From the NCBI GenBank assembly GCA_047973085.1, contig JBKEBI010000053.1, positions 1 to 17,971 on the forward strand: DNA of 17,971 bases, given 5' to 3'. The notes beneath the pieces were generated by a model. The model did no database searches. It saw only the letters and a list, made by a program, of their open reading frames with translations, and was not told where the DNA came from. Shown in pieces: positions 6,931 through 14,003 of this stretch (within the stretch, counting starts at the first letter, position 1; every line of letters starts with the position of its first letter). A program made the position numbers and the translations under genes. This stretch comes from JBKEDG01 sp047973085 (GTDB lineage Bacteria > Bacillota_I > Bacilli_A > JBKEDG01).

Positions 6931-7617
6931 ATGCACATGAGGGTATTAGATAAAATTGTTAATTTCTTTACATACGAAGAAGATGATAAAGAAATTGAAA
7001 AGGAAAAAGAAAAAAGTGATTTAAAAAAAGAGTTAATGGAAGAACGAAAAAAATATGCTAAAAAAGAAAAATTTGATACTAAAAACATCTCTCCAGAAGA
7101 AGCAATTGAACCTGTAAAAAAACAGGTTATGTTTGTTGATGAAACATTTGAGAGAAAAGAAAAATCAGTAGAACATGTAGAAGCTAAAGCTCCTAGATAT
7201 ACAGATATGAATGAAAAGAAATTTAAGCCAAGCAGTTATATATCTCCAGTTCATGGATTATTAAAAGAGGCTGAAGAAGTTGAAGAATATAAAACAGAGA
7301 TGAAAACTATTAGTGAAAGCGACTATAGTAAAATTAGAGATAAAGTTTTTGGTAATTCAGTTTTTGCTGATGAAATAGAAGAAGACAAAGAACAAAAGTT
7401 TTTCGCTACTAGTGAGATAATTGATTTGCAAAAAAGAATGCAGATAGATAGTGAGCAAGTTATGGATAAAGATTTAACTGTTGACGAAGCTTATAAAAGA
7501 GCAGAATTTGAAGGTGCTGAAATTAATAGTAAAACATTTACAGAAGGTGAAGAAGAAAATCCTCAATATTTATTTGATTTATTAGATGAATTGAAGGAGG
7601 ATTCAAAAGATGAATAA
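6931..7617 (+). CDS. Charged protein upstream of murC, with a SftA-like motif
   Basis: A 228-residue, strongly charged and largely disordered-looking protein. The start is followed by RVLDKIVNFFTYEEDD, a short amphipathic stretch that could touch the membrane, then a lysine/glutamate-rich helix (about 25-55). In the middle is FKPSSYISPVHGLL, which resembles the PSxISPxxG-type motif that I recall in the N-terminal region of division-associated proteins such as the DNA translocase SftA. No ATPase domain follows, so it is not a translocase. In Bacillus, sftA (ytpS) lies directly before murC, so the position fits a reduced relative, but this is inference. ATG at 6931 or 6937 are both possible. 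The stop overlaps murC by 8 bases. Confidence 0.6.
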   Translation: MHMRVLDKIVNFFTYEEDDKEIEKEKEKSDLKKELMEERKKYAKKEKFDTKNISPEEAIEPVKKQVMFVDETFERKEKSVEHVEAKAPRYTDMNEKKFKPSSYISPVHGLLKEAEEVEEYKTEMKTISESDYSKIRDKVFGNSVFADEIEEDKEQKFFATSEIIDLQKRMQIDSEQVMDKDLTVDEAYKRAEFEGAEINSKTFTEGEEENPQYLFDLLDELKEDSKDE

Positions 7618-8938
7618 GTTTTTTATGATTGGTATTAATGGAGTGGGGATGTCTGCTCTTGCTTGTATTCTAAAAAACTTAGGTAATGAAGTTGTAGGTA
7701 GTGATGTAGATGCAAAATTCTTTACTCAAGAGTTTTTAGATGAACTTGCTATAGAAAAGTATTTATTTAACGAATTTGATTTTGATGAAAATTATATTGT
7801 TATTGCAGGAAATAGTTTTGCTAAAGAGTTTCCAGAAATTAGTAAGGCATTTACTCAAGGAAACAAAGTATACTATTACTATGAATTTTTAGGTGAAATG
7901 TCTAAATCCACTCCATCAATTGCAATATCAGGAACTCATGGTAAGACAACAACAACGACAATGCTTAGAGACATATTAAGTATTAATCACGATATTTCAT
8001 ATCTTATTGGAGATGGACATGGTAGAGGAGTTGCTAATGCAAAATATTTTGTATTTGAGGCTTGTGAATATAAAAATCATTTTCATAGTTATTTTCCAAA
8101 ATATGCGATTATTACAAATGTAGGGTATGATCATCTTGACTTTTTTCCTACTAAAGGCGAGTATGAAGAATCATTTGTTGAGTTTGTAAATAATGTGCAA
8201 GATAAAGTTATTGTATGTGGTGATGACACAGATGCATATAGAATTTTTAAGAACAATAGTAATGTTATCTTTTATGGAACAGAAGATTATTGTAAAATAC
8301 AAGCTAAAAATATAGATTATGTTGATTCAGGTAGTAAATTTGATATTTATATAGACAACAAGTTTATTTGTAATTTTAATACAGAGACTTATGGGAAGCA
8401 TAATATTTTAAATTTATTGGGATGCCTTGCTATTGCATATTTAGAAGGTGAAAATATTGAAGAGATATGTAATTTGTATAACGGTAAAATTCATCCTAAG
8501 AGAAGATTTGAAGAATATATTTATGAAGAGCAAATAATTATTGATGACAATGCTCATCATCCAAGCGAGGTCAAAAGTTTCCTTGATTCTGTATTTCAAA
8601 AGTATCCAAATAAGAAAGTGTTGGCTATTTTGGAACCACACACCGTAGATCGTTTACTTGAGTATAAATCACGTTTTGCTAAGGAATTAAACAGATGTGA
8701 TGAACAGCTAATATTACCAGTAAAAATTCCTTTACGTGATGAAAAGAAATATGCTAATGGGCACGCAGAGAGTGATATTATGCTTGATGACTTAGATCAT
8801 GGTATGTTTTATGATGAAAACTCATATGATTATTTGCTAACAAAGGAAAATTGGATTGTTTTATTCATGGGTATAACGATTTCTAGCTATACTAGAGCAT
8901 ATATTGAGAGATGTAACTTGCATTTTACCAGTAAATAA
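7610..8938 (+). CDS. murC: UDP-N-acetylmuramate--L-alanine ligase
   Basis: A 442-residue Mur ligase that adds L-alanine to UDP-MurNAc with ATP, the first peptide-forming step of peptidoglycan precursor synthesis in the cytoplasm. The N-terminal UDP-binding domain has FFMIGINGVGMSALACIL (residues 4-21) and the SD residues of the Rossmann-like fold. The ATP loop is SGTHGKTTTTTML (107-119). The middle domain has FEACEYKNHFHSYFPKYA and ITNVGYDHLDFF. The C-terminal domain has HPKRRFEEY, IIDDNAHHPSEV and LEPHTVDRL, all typical of MurC rather than MurD, E or F. The ATG has GAAGGAGG upstream and overlaps the preceding stop. Presence of this gene indicates a peptidoglycan-making organism. Confidence 0.96.
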   Translation: MNKFFMIGINGVGMSALACILKNLGNEVVGSDVDAKFFTQEFLDELAIEKYLFNEFDFDENYIVIAGNSFAKEFPEISKAFTQGNKVYYYYEFLGEMSKSTPSIAISGTHGKTTTTTMLRDILSINHDISYLIGDGHGRGVANAKYFVFEACEYKNHFHSYFPKYAIITNVGYDHLDFFPTKGEYEESFVEFVNNVQDKVIVCGDDTDAYRIFKNNSNVIFYGTEDYCKIQAKNIDYVDSGSKFDIYIDNKFICNFNTETYGKHNILNLLGCLAIAYLEGENIEEICNLYNGKIHPKRRFEEYIYEEQIIIDDNAHHPSEVKSFLDSVFQKYPNKKVLAILEPHTVDRLLEYKSRFAKELNRCDEQLILPVKIPLRDEKKYANGHAESDIMLDDLDHGMFYDENSYDYLLTKENWIVLFMGITISSYTRAYIERCNLHFTSK

Positions 8939-8968
8939 GATAATATTATAGTATAGAGAGGTGAGGCA

Positions 8969-9325
8969 ATGGAAACGTTTAGTGATGTGTTTTCGGTTAT
9001 AAATGGTGTTTTAATTGCTGTATTGGTTACTGTCTTAATTATTTTCCTAATTAAGCTTGTTCTTAGAATTAATTCTACAATGGATAGAGTTGATAATGTT
9101 TTAGATAGTGCCGAAGCAGCAATAGCAGAATTGACTGAAGTTACTGGAGAAATTAGAAAAACTGTTATGGACTTAAATTATAAGTTAAGTAAGTTAAATG
9201 TATTATTTGACACTCTAAATTCAGCGATAGTAAATATTAGTAATGTTAGAGATACGATAGCATCTAGATTATCAGGTGTTAAAAAGATTTTAAAATTAAA
9301 AAAAGGAGGAAATTCAAATGAGTAA
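8969..9325 (+). CDS. DUF948 (YtxG-like) single-pass membrane protein
   Basis: A 118-residue protein with one N-terminal membrane helix (about residues 10-34, VLIAVLVTVLIIFLIKLVL) and then a long predicted coiled coil rich in ID/VD heptads (35-105). A basic tail ends KKILKLKKGG. This layout and the position between murC and a YtxH protein match the DUF948 family, as in Bacillus ytxG. The function is unknown; it is presumably envelope-associated. The ATG has GAGAGGTGAGG upstream, and the gene overlaps ytxH by 8 bases. Confidence 0.8.
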   Translation: METFSDVFSVINGVLIAVLVTVLIIFLIKLVLRINSTMDRVDNVLDSAEAAIAELTEVTGEIRKTVMDLNYKLSKLNVLFDTLNSAIVNISNVRDTIASRLSGVKKILKLKKGGNSNE

Positions 9326-9716
9326 TAAAGGATATGGTTATGCATTTTTATCAGGAGTTTTACTTGGAGTGGCAGGGGGAATTTTATTTGCTCCTAAGAA
9401 AGGTGAGGAACTTAGACAAGATATTAAGATAAAATCTGATGAAGTACGCGAAAAAGTTGCCTCATATGATTATTCTGCTCACAAAGAAGCTTTTGTTAAT
9501 AAAGTAGATAACTTTAAAGAAATGGTACAAGATATTGATAAAGAAAAGGTAAAAGATATTTCACTTGAAAGTTTAGAAAGCCTTAAGGGTAAAGCAGAAG
9601 ATTTAGTTTCAACTGCAAAAAGACAAGTGAAAAAGAGTCATAAAAGTGAAGAAACTTCGGATTCAGTAGTTACAAAAGCAATTGAGGAAGATGAAGATTT
9701 ATTTAATGATTTATAA
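9318..9716 (+). CDS. YtxH family protein
   Basis: A 132-residue protein with the YtxH signature near the N-terminus: GYGYAFLSGVLLGVAGGILFAPKKGEELR-like sequence (5-34), that is, a glycine-rich membrane helix followed directly by APKKGEELR. The rest is a highly charged helical region resembling late-embryogenesis/apolipoprotein-like repeats (REKVASYDYS, KVDNFKEMVQDIDKEK). The function is not established; the family is often stress-related in Bacillales. AAAAGGAGG lies upstream of the ATG. It is coupled to the DUF948 gene by an 8-base overlap, and a small terminator follows six bases after its stop. Confidence 0.85.
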   Translation: MSNKGYGYAFLSGVLLGVAGGILFAPKKGEELRQDIKIKSDEVREKVASYDYSAHKEAFVNKVDNFKEMVQDIDKEKVKDISLESLESLKGKAEDLVSTAKRQVKKSHKSEETSDSVVTKAIEEDEDLFNDL

Positions 9717-9721
9717 AACAT

Positions 9722-9742
9722 AAGCCTTTAGGGGCTTTTTTT
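9722..9742 (+). terminator. Short intrinsic terminator directly before tyrS
   Basis: AAGCCT (9722-9727), loop TTAG, GGGCTT (9732-9737), including one terminal T-G pair, then a run of seven T. The T-run abuts the tyrS ribosome site AGGAGG (9743-9748), so no promoter fits between them. Confidence 0.7.
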
Positions 9743-9753
9743 AGGAGGAAGAA

Positions 9754-10986
9754 ATGAAACTATCAGAAGAATTACAATGGCGTGGAATGATACACAGTGT
9801 TACAGATGAAAATGTCTACAATTTATTAAATGCAGGGAAGATTAGCTTCTATATTGGGGCTGATGCAACAGGTTCAAGTTTTCACATAGGAAATTTGGCT
9901 AGTATAATTGTTGCAAAACTGCTTCAAAAGCATGGAAATACTCCTTATTTATTACTTGGTGGAGCAACAACTAGAATTGGAGATCCTAAAGCAACAGGTG
10001 AGCGTAACATGATGAGTGAGGAAAAAATAGAAAATAATCGTTCAATGCTAAAAAAGGAAGCAGGGAGATTAATTGACTGCGAGATCGTTAATAATTATGA
10101 TTGGTTTAAAGATATCGGATATATTGATTTTTTACGTGAGGTTGGAAAATATTTTAATATTGCATATATGATTAATAAAGATACTGTTAAAAGTAGACTT
10201 GAAAGTGGGATATCATATACTGAATTCTCTTATCAATTGATTCAAGCGTATGATTTTGCAATGTTAAATAAATTACATGGTATAACACTTCAAATAGGTG
10301 GACAAGATCAATGGGGGAATATTACTTCAGGTATTGAATATGTTCGAAAGAATGATGATTATGACTGTACGCTGTATGGCTTAACTGCTCCGCTTATATT
10401 AAAGTCGGATGGTTCAAAATATGGAAAAAGTGAATCTGGTGCAATTTGGTTAAATAAAGATCAAACTAGCGTTTATGATTTCTATCAATATTTTATTAAT
10501 ATATCTGATGATGATGCTTTGATGTTTTTAAAGAGGTTTACATTACTTACTCCAGTTGAAATTGAAAATATTTATGAAGAATTTTTAAAAGAGCCACATA
10601 AACGTCTTGCACAAAAAACAGTTGCATATGAAATAACTAAGCTAGTCCATGGCGAAGAAGGAGTAAACAGTGCAATTAGAATTAGTGATGCGCTATTTAG
10701 TTCAGACTTGAGTAATCTATCTAATGAAGAAATTGCTATGGGATTTAGTGACGTATATGTTGGAAATGTTAAAAGTGGAGAAAAAGTATTAGATATTTTA
10801 GTTGACAATGGCCTTGTTAAAAGTAAAAGAGAAGGTAGAGAGTTTATTGGAAATGGGGCTATTGCTATTAATGGTGAAAAAAATACTGATTTAGAACAAG
10901 AATTAGATATAAACTCTGCAATTAATGGGAAATATGTGCTTATAAAAAAAGGTAAGAAAAAATATTATTTATTTGAAGTTAGGTAG
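9754..10986 (+). CDS. tyrS: Tyrosyl-tRNA synthetase
   Basis: A 410-residue class Ic synthetase that charges tRNA-Tyr. The first ATP signature is HIGN (44-47) in ADATGSSFHIGNLAS. The tyrosine pocket segment QLIQAYDFAMLN and GGQDQWGNITSG follow. The second ATP signature is KYGKSESGAIWL (KFGKS class, about 227-238). A C-terminal S4 RNA-binding domain occupies roughly 345-410 (VKSKREGREFIGNGAIAING). The length fits the bacterial TyrS family. The ATG at 9754 follows AGGAGG by five bases. No T-box leader is present, although many Firmicutes tyrS genes have one; a small terminator lies immediately upstream. Confidence 0.97.
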   Translation: MKLSEELQWRGMIHSVTDENVYNLLNAGKISFYIGADATGSSFHIGNLASIIVAKLLQKHGNTPYLLLGGATTRIGDPKATGERNMMSEEKIENNRSMLKKEAGRLIDCEIVNNYDWFKDIGYIDFLREVGKYFNIAYMINKDTVKSRLESGISYTEFSYQLIQAYDFAMLNKLHGITLQIGGQDQWGNITSGIEYVRKNDDYDCTLYGLTAPLILKSDGSKYGKSESGAIWLNKDQTSVYDFYQYFINISDDDALMFLKRFTLLTPVEIENIYEEFLKEPHKRLAQKTVAYEITKLVHGEEGVNSAIRISDALFSSDLSNLSNEEIAMGFSDVYVGNVKSGEKVLDILVDNGLVKSKREGREFIGNGAIAINGEKNTDLEQELDINSAINGKYVLIKKGKKKYYLFEVR

Positions 10987-10995
10987 GTGTATGCT

Positions 10996-11394
10996 ATGAA
11001 TGAAGAAGTAATTATTATACATAATGACAGAGAATATCGAAAGACTGAATCAAAGAGTAGCTTTTTAACGAGATTTATTGTTAACACTTTAGCACTAGGA
11101 GCTGCTACTTATTTGATTAAAGATTTCTATATTAGTAGTATGGGGTTTTTAATACTTGCTGGTTTGATATTTACTATTCTAAATAGTATTGTAAAGCCTC
11201 TTGTAATATTTTTAATGTTACCCTTTTTGTTAATAACGCTTGGCATTTTATATCCGCTGGTAAATGTAATTGTTCTTAATATACTAGATTATATTATGGG
11301 AGATAACATGTCCATTGTAGGAGTGTTTAATGCAATACTCGTATCTATAATAGTTGCAGTTGTGAACTATGCTGTAACAAATTTATTTAAATAA
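10996..11394 (+). CDS. Small four-helix membrane protein (phage holin 4 superfamily-like)
   Basis: A 132-residue protein with a polar N-terminus (NEEVIIIHNDREYRK) and four membrane helices at roughly 22-38, 45-65, 70-92 and 106-130. The segment LILAGLIFTILNSIVKPLVIFLMLPF matches the family often annotated as 4-TM phage holin or DUF (Phage_holin_4_2), which is chromosomal and widespread in bacteria and not evidence of a prophage. Its function is unknown. ATG at 10996 is preferred over GTG at 10987 because AGGTAGGTG sits just before it. The gene starts nine bases after tyrS. Confidence 0.75.
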   Translation: MNEEVIIIHNDREYRKTESKSSFLTRFIVNTLALGAATYLIKDFYISSMGFLILAGLIFTILNSIVKPLVIFLMLPFLLITLGILYPLVNVIVLNILDYIMGDNMSIVGVFNAILVSIIVAVVNYAVTNLFK

Positions 11395-11428
11395 TTATAT
11401 TTTAAAGAATTTAATAAACTAGTATCTA

Positions 11429-11464
11429 TAGCACAAAAGCAAATTTGCTTCTGTGTTATTTTAT
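11429..11464 (+). terminator. Terminator after the tyrS unit
   Basis: An imperfect hairpin pairs AGCACA with TGTGTT and AAGCAAATTTGCTT internally, followed by ATTTTATT. It separates the tyrS/holin-like genes from the ABC exporter promoter. Confidence 0.65.
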
Positions 11465-11520
11465 TAAATGACACATATATATTTATATTGTTAAAATTTA
11501 TTACTTTTCCTTAAATATAG

Positions 11521-11549
11521 TTGACAAATTATATAAAACAAGATAATAT
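11521..11549 (+). promoter_or_regulatory. Near-consensus sigma-A promoter of the ABC exporter
   Basis: A perfect -35 TTGACA (11521-11526), a 17-base spacer and -10 TAATAT (11544-11549). The expected start of transcription (about 11556) coincides with the ribosome site AGGAGGT (11556-11562), so the leader is only about 13 bases. The TTG of the -35 box happens to be in frame with the ABC gene and should not be taken as its start. Confidence 0.85.
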
Positions 11550-11568
11550 GCTTGTAGGAGGTACGCAA

Positions 11569-12465
11569 ATGTTAAAAATTGAAAATTTAAGAATGGAATT
11601 TGGTAATTTAGTTGCAGTAGATGATTTATCTTTCCAGTTAGATACAGGTGAAATATTAGGGTTATTAGGTGCAAACGGTGCAGGGAAAACTACTACCTTT
11701 AGGATTATTTTGGGTATTTTAAAGCAAACTAGTGGAGAAGTGCAGTATAATGGTGAACATATTGATTTGAATAAAAGTAGTGAAATTGGATTTCTTGTGG
11801 AAGAAAGAGCGTTATTAACTAAGTACACAGTTTATCAGCAGCTAAAGTTTTTTGCTGATTTAAAGGGAATGAATAAAAATAAAGTTGATGAGAAGATTGA
11901 TTACTGGCTTAAACATTTCAGTTTAAGTGATAAAAAAAATAGTAAGATAAAGCAGCTAAGTAAAGGTAATCAGCAAAAAATTCAATTTATTTCAGCAATC
12001 ATTCATGAACCAAAACTTATTATTTTAGATGAACCATTTAGTGGACTTGATCCGTTTAATATAAATTTGTTTAAAAAAACTATTTTAGAACTGAAAGAAA
12101 AAGGGTGTTGTATTATATTTAGTTCGCACCGACTAGATCACGTAGAATTTTTTTGTGAAAATATTATAGTTTTGGTAGAAGGAAAAGCTGTTTTAAGAGG
12201 AAATATTATTGATTTAAAAAAGGAATCAGGTATTAATAAGGTTAAAATAATTTCAGAAATTCCTATTGTAGAATTAAAAAAATTAGAATATGTTAGCTCC
12301 GTAGAAGAAGTTGGTGACTTTAAAGAGGTGTACCTTTCTAATATAGATAATTTGAATAGTTTATTTGATGTTATAAAAAAATATTCTTGTTCACACTTCG
12401 CTTTGGAGTTACCGAGTTTAGAAGAAGTATTTATTAAGAAAGTGGGTATAAAATATGAAGCGTAA
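11569..12465 (+). CDS. ABC transporter ATP-binding protein, NatA/YhaQ-like
   Basis: A 298-residue ATPase subunit of an ABC-2 type exporter, acting at the inner face of the membrane. Walker A GANGAGKT (34-41), ABC signature LSKGNQQKIQ, Walker B LIILDEPFSGLDP and the switch histidine in SSHRLDHVE are all present. The C-terminal 80 residues form the regulatory extension common in NatA/DrrA-type proteins. ATG at 11569 follows AGGAGGT by six bases; a longer in-frame extension from TTG 11521 would overlap the promoter and is rejected. It overlaps the permease gene by 11 bases. Homologues are often annotated as Na+ exporter NatA, but the substrate cannot be read from the sequence. Confidence 0.93.
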   Translation: MLKIENLRMEFGNLVAVDDLSFQLDTGEILGLLGANGAGKTTTFRIILGILKQTSGEVQYNGEHIDLNKSSEIGFLVEERALLTKYTVYQQLKFFADLKGMNKNKVDEKIDYWLKHFSLSDKKNSKIKQLSKGNQQKIQFISAIIHEPKLIILDEPFSGLDPFNINLFKKTILELKEKGCCIIFSSHRLDHVEFFCENIIVLVEGKAVLRGNIIDLKKESGINKVKIISEIPIVELKKLEYVSSVEEVGDFKEVYLSNIDNLNSLFDVIKKYSCSHFALELPSLEEVFIKKVGIKYEA

Positions 12466-13699
12466 TTTTTTTGTTATTTATAAGCATAGTATTCTTAATA
12501 AAATTAAATCAAAATCATTTTTAGTTTTTGCGATTGTAATGTTTCTTATTTCTCTTGCTAGTTCCATTGTTCCTGCTTATATTGAAACAAGCAAAGAGGA
12601 AGTCGTAGTGGGAGTAGTGACAAACAATGATAATTCTTTTCAAACTTTTGAATCAGTATCTAAAAGTTTATATCCAGATGTTAAATTTGAAGAAACAAAT
12701 GATACGAGTAAATTTGATAAAGAGACGTTTGATTTTGTAATTGATATTGATGAATATACAATATACAGTTATGAAGGTAGTCTAGAAATCGAAGATCAAA
12801 ATATGGTTGATGTATTGTTTTCTAGTTTTAATACAGTTTTGACTGCTAATGAGTTAAATTTAAATAGTGAAGATTTAAATGAATTGTTAGAAGCTCCTGA
12901 ATCAAAATATGTTAACTTAGGTGAAAAAAAAGGAGAAGTGGACTATGGCAGTACTTCATATATATTTAATTATGTTTATACTGTTGTAGGTATGTTAATT
13001 CTAACAATTGGAAGTCAGTTTATTGGTCAGGAAATTTTAGAAGAAAAGACTACAAGAGCTATGGAAATTATCATGACTTCAGTTACAGCTGGTGCTCATT
13101 TATTTGCTAAAATTTTGAGTAACCTTACTTATATTGCAATTATAATTATACAAGCAGTAGTATTTTCTATATTAGGAGATAAACTTGCTGTTATGTTATT
13201 TCCTGATGTTTCATCAACTACGTTGCAAACAGCAGTGGATGGAATTAAAGATATGATAGCTAATAGTAATGAAAGTACAAGTATTTATATTCTAGCTATA
13301 ATAATGTTCTTATTATTAGTTATTTCATTATTAATATTATTTACAATGGTTGCAACAATTGCAAGTTCTGTCACAACAACAGAAGAGTTTCAAAATGCAA
13401 ATTCAATTATAACAGTTATTACTATTGCAGGTTATATAGCCTCGCTTATGATTACAAATATTGACTTAAGAGTTATTTTAAGTTATATTCCAATTGTTAA
13501 TTTTTATATGCTTCCAGGTGTTCTCTTATCAGGAAATATAAGTGCAGGAATGGCTGGAGTTTCAGTAATTATTTCGATAGTATTTTATATAATGCTTTAT
13601 ATGGTGGCAAAAAAAGTGTACAGAGTAGGAGTACTTAATTACTCTGCAAATGGAATAATAAAAGTTTTTAAGCAGAGTTTGGGTTTTAAAATAAAATAG
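12455..13699 (+). CDS. ABC-2 type permease, NatB/YhaP-like
   Basis: A 414-residue membrane partner of the preceding ATPase. It has one N-terminal helix (about 20-40), a large outside domain (about 45-170) with an acidic central part, then five to six helices (about 175-400). The cytoplasmic coupling sequence EEKTTRAMEIIMTSV, right after the second helix, is typical of the NatB/YhaP branch (EEKTxRxMEIL-like). LSYIPIVNFYMLPG is another family segment. The start overlaps the ATPase gene and the ribosome site is weak, so translational coupling is likely. Na+ efflux is the classical role of this family; other substrates are possible. A terminator follows. Confidence 0.88.
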   Translation: MKRNFFVIYKHSILNKIKSKSFLVFAIVMFLISLASSIVPAYIETSKEEVVVGVVTNNDNSFQTFESVSKSLYPDVKFEETNDTSKFDKETFDFVIDIDEYTIYSYEGSLEIEDQNMVDVLFSSFNTVLTANELNLNSEDLNELLEAPESKYVNLGEKKGEVDYGSTSYIFNYVYTVVGMLILTIGSQFIGQEILEEKTTRAMEIIMTSVTAGAHLFAKILSNLTYIAIIIIQAVVFSILGDKLAVMLFPDVSSTTLQTAVDGIKDMIANSNESTSIYILAIIMFLLLVISLLILFTMVATIASSVTTTEEFQNANSIITVITIAGYIASLMITNIDLRVILSYIPIVNFYMLPGVLLSGNISAGMAGVSVIISIVFYIMLYMVAKKVYRVGVLNYSANGIIKVFKQSLGFKIK

Positions 13700-13716
13700 T
13701 TAAAAAGTATAAAAAA

Positions 13717-13747
13717 GAGGATAACCAAATGGTTAATCCTCGTTTTT
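13717..13747. terminator. Bidirectional terminator, ABC operon and tRNA-Met
   Basis: GAGGATAACC (13717-13726) pairs with GGTTAATCCTC (13731-13741), with one bulge. There is an A-run before and a T-run after, so it works for both the + strand exporter genes and the - strand tRNA-Met. Confidence 0.85.
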
Positions 13748-13753
13748 ATTAAT

Positions 13754-13830
13754 TGGTAGCGAAGGAGGGGATCGAACCCCCGACCTTTCGGGTATGAACA
13801 TAACGCTCTAGCCAGCTGAGCTACTTCGCC
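13754..13830 (-). tRNA. tRNA-Met (CAU), elongator type, with mismatched anticodon stem
   Basis: 77 nt including an encoded CCA. The acceptor stem GGCGAAG/CTTCGCT-type pairing, D arm GCTC-GAGC, loop TTCATAC and T arm GGGGG-TTCGATC-CCCC identify an elongator tRNA-Met. The anticodon stem is abnormal: the 5' strand TTATG faces the 3' strand CCGAA, giving A-G and U-C oppositions at two central pairs, where TTCGG would pair perfectly. It may be damaged, or the sequence may contain an error. It has its own promoter (13846-13874) and a shared terminator. Confidence 0.85.
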
Positions 13831-13845
13831 ATAGACTGCTAATAT

Positions 13846-13874
13846 AATATACCAAACATTTATGCAAAAAGCAA
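13846..13874 (-). promoter_or_regulatory. Promoter of tRNA-Met
   Basis: On the - strand, -35 TTGCTT (13869-13874), a 17-base spacer and -10 TATATT (13846-13851). The spacer end, the -10 box and the following bases are identical to those in the promoter of the tRNA cluster at 15616, which strengthens both calls. Confidence 0.85.
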
Positions 13875-13969
13875 GAGTTTTTGAAAAAAACCTTTCAAAT
13901 TTTATACTAGAATTAATACTAATAGTATTAATAGCTAATTAATCTATATATAAAAATTTCTAAAATTGA

Positions 13970-14003
13970 ATAAAAATAGGATTATCAAAGCGATAATCCT
14001 ATT
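13970..14003 (-). terminator. Terminator of the cls gene
   Basis: A perfect 12-bp stem AATAGGATTATC/GATAATCCTATT with a five-base loop, followed on the - strand by a T-run. Its upstream arm includes bases of the cls stop codon, so the hairpin begins inside the end of the gene. Confidence 0.85.

Noticed and set aside
10996..11394. Prophage holin indicating a prophage.
   Set aside because: The 4-TM holin-like family is widespread in bacterial chromosomes, and no other phage gene is nearby.
11521..11568. Upstream TTG start extending the ABC ATPase by 16 residues.
   Set aside because: That TTG is part of a perfect TTGACA -35 box with a matching -10 box, and the ATG at 11569 has the proper ribosome site.
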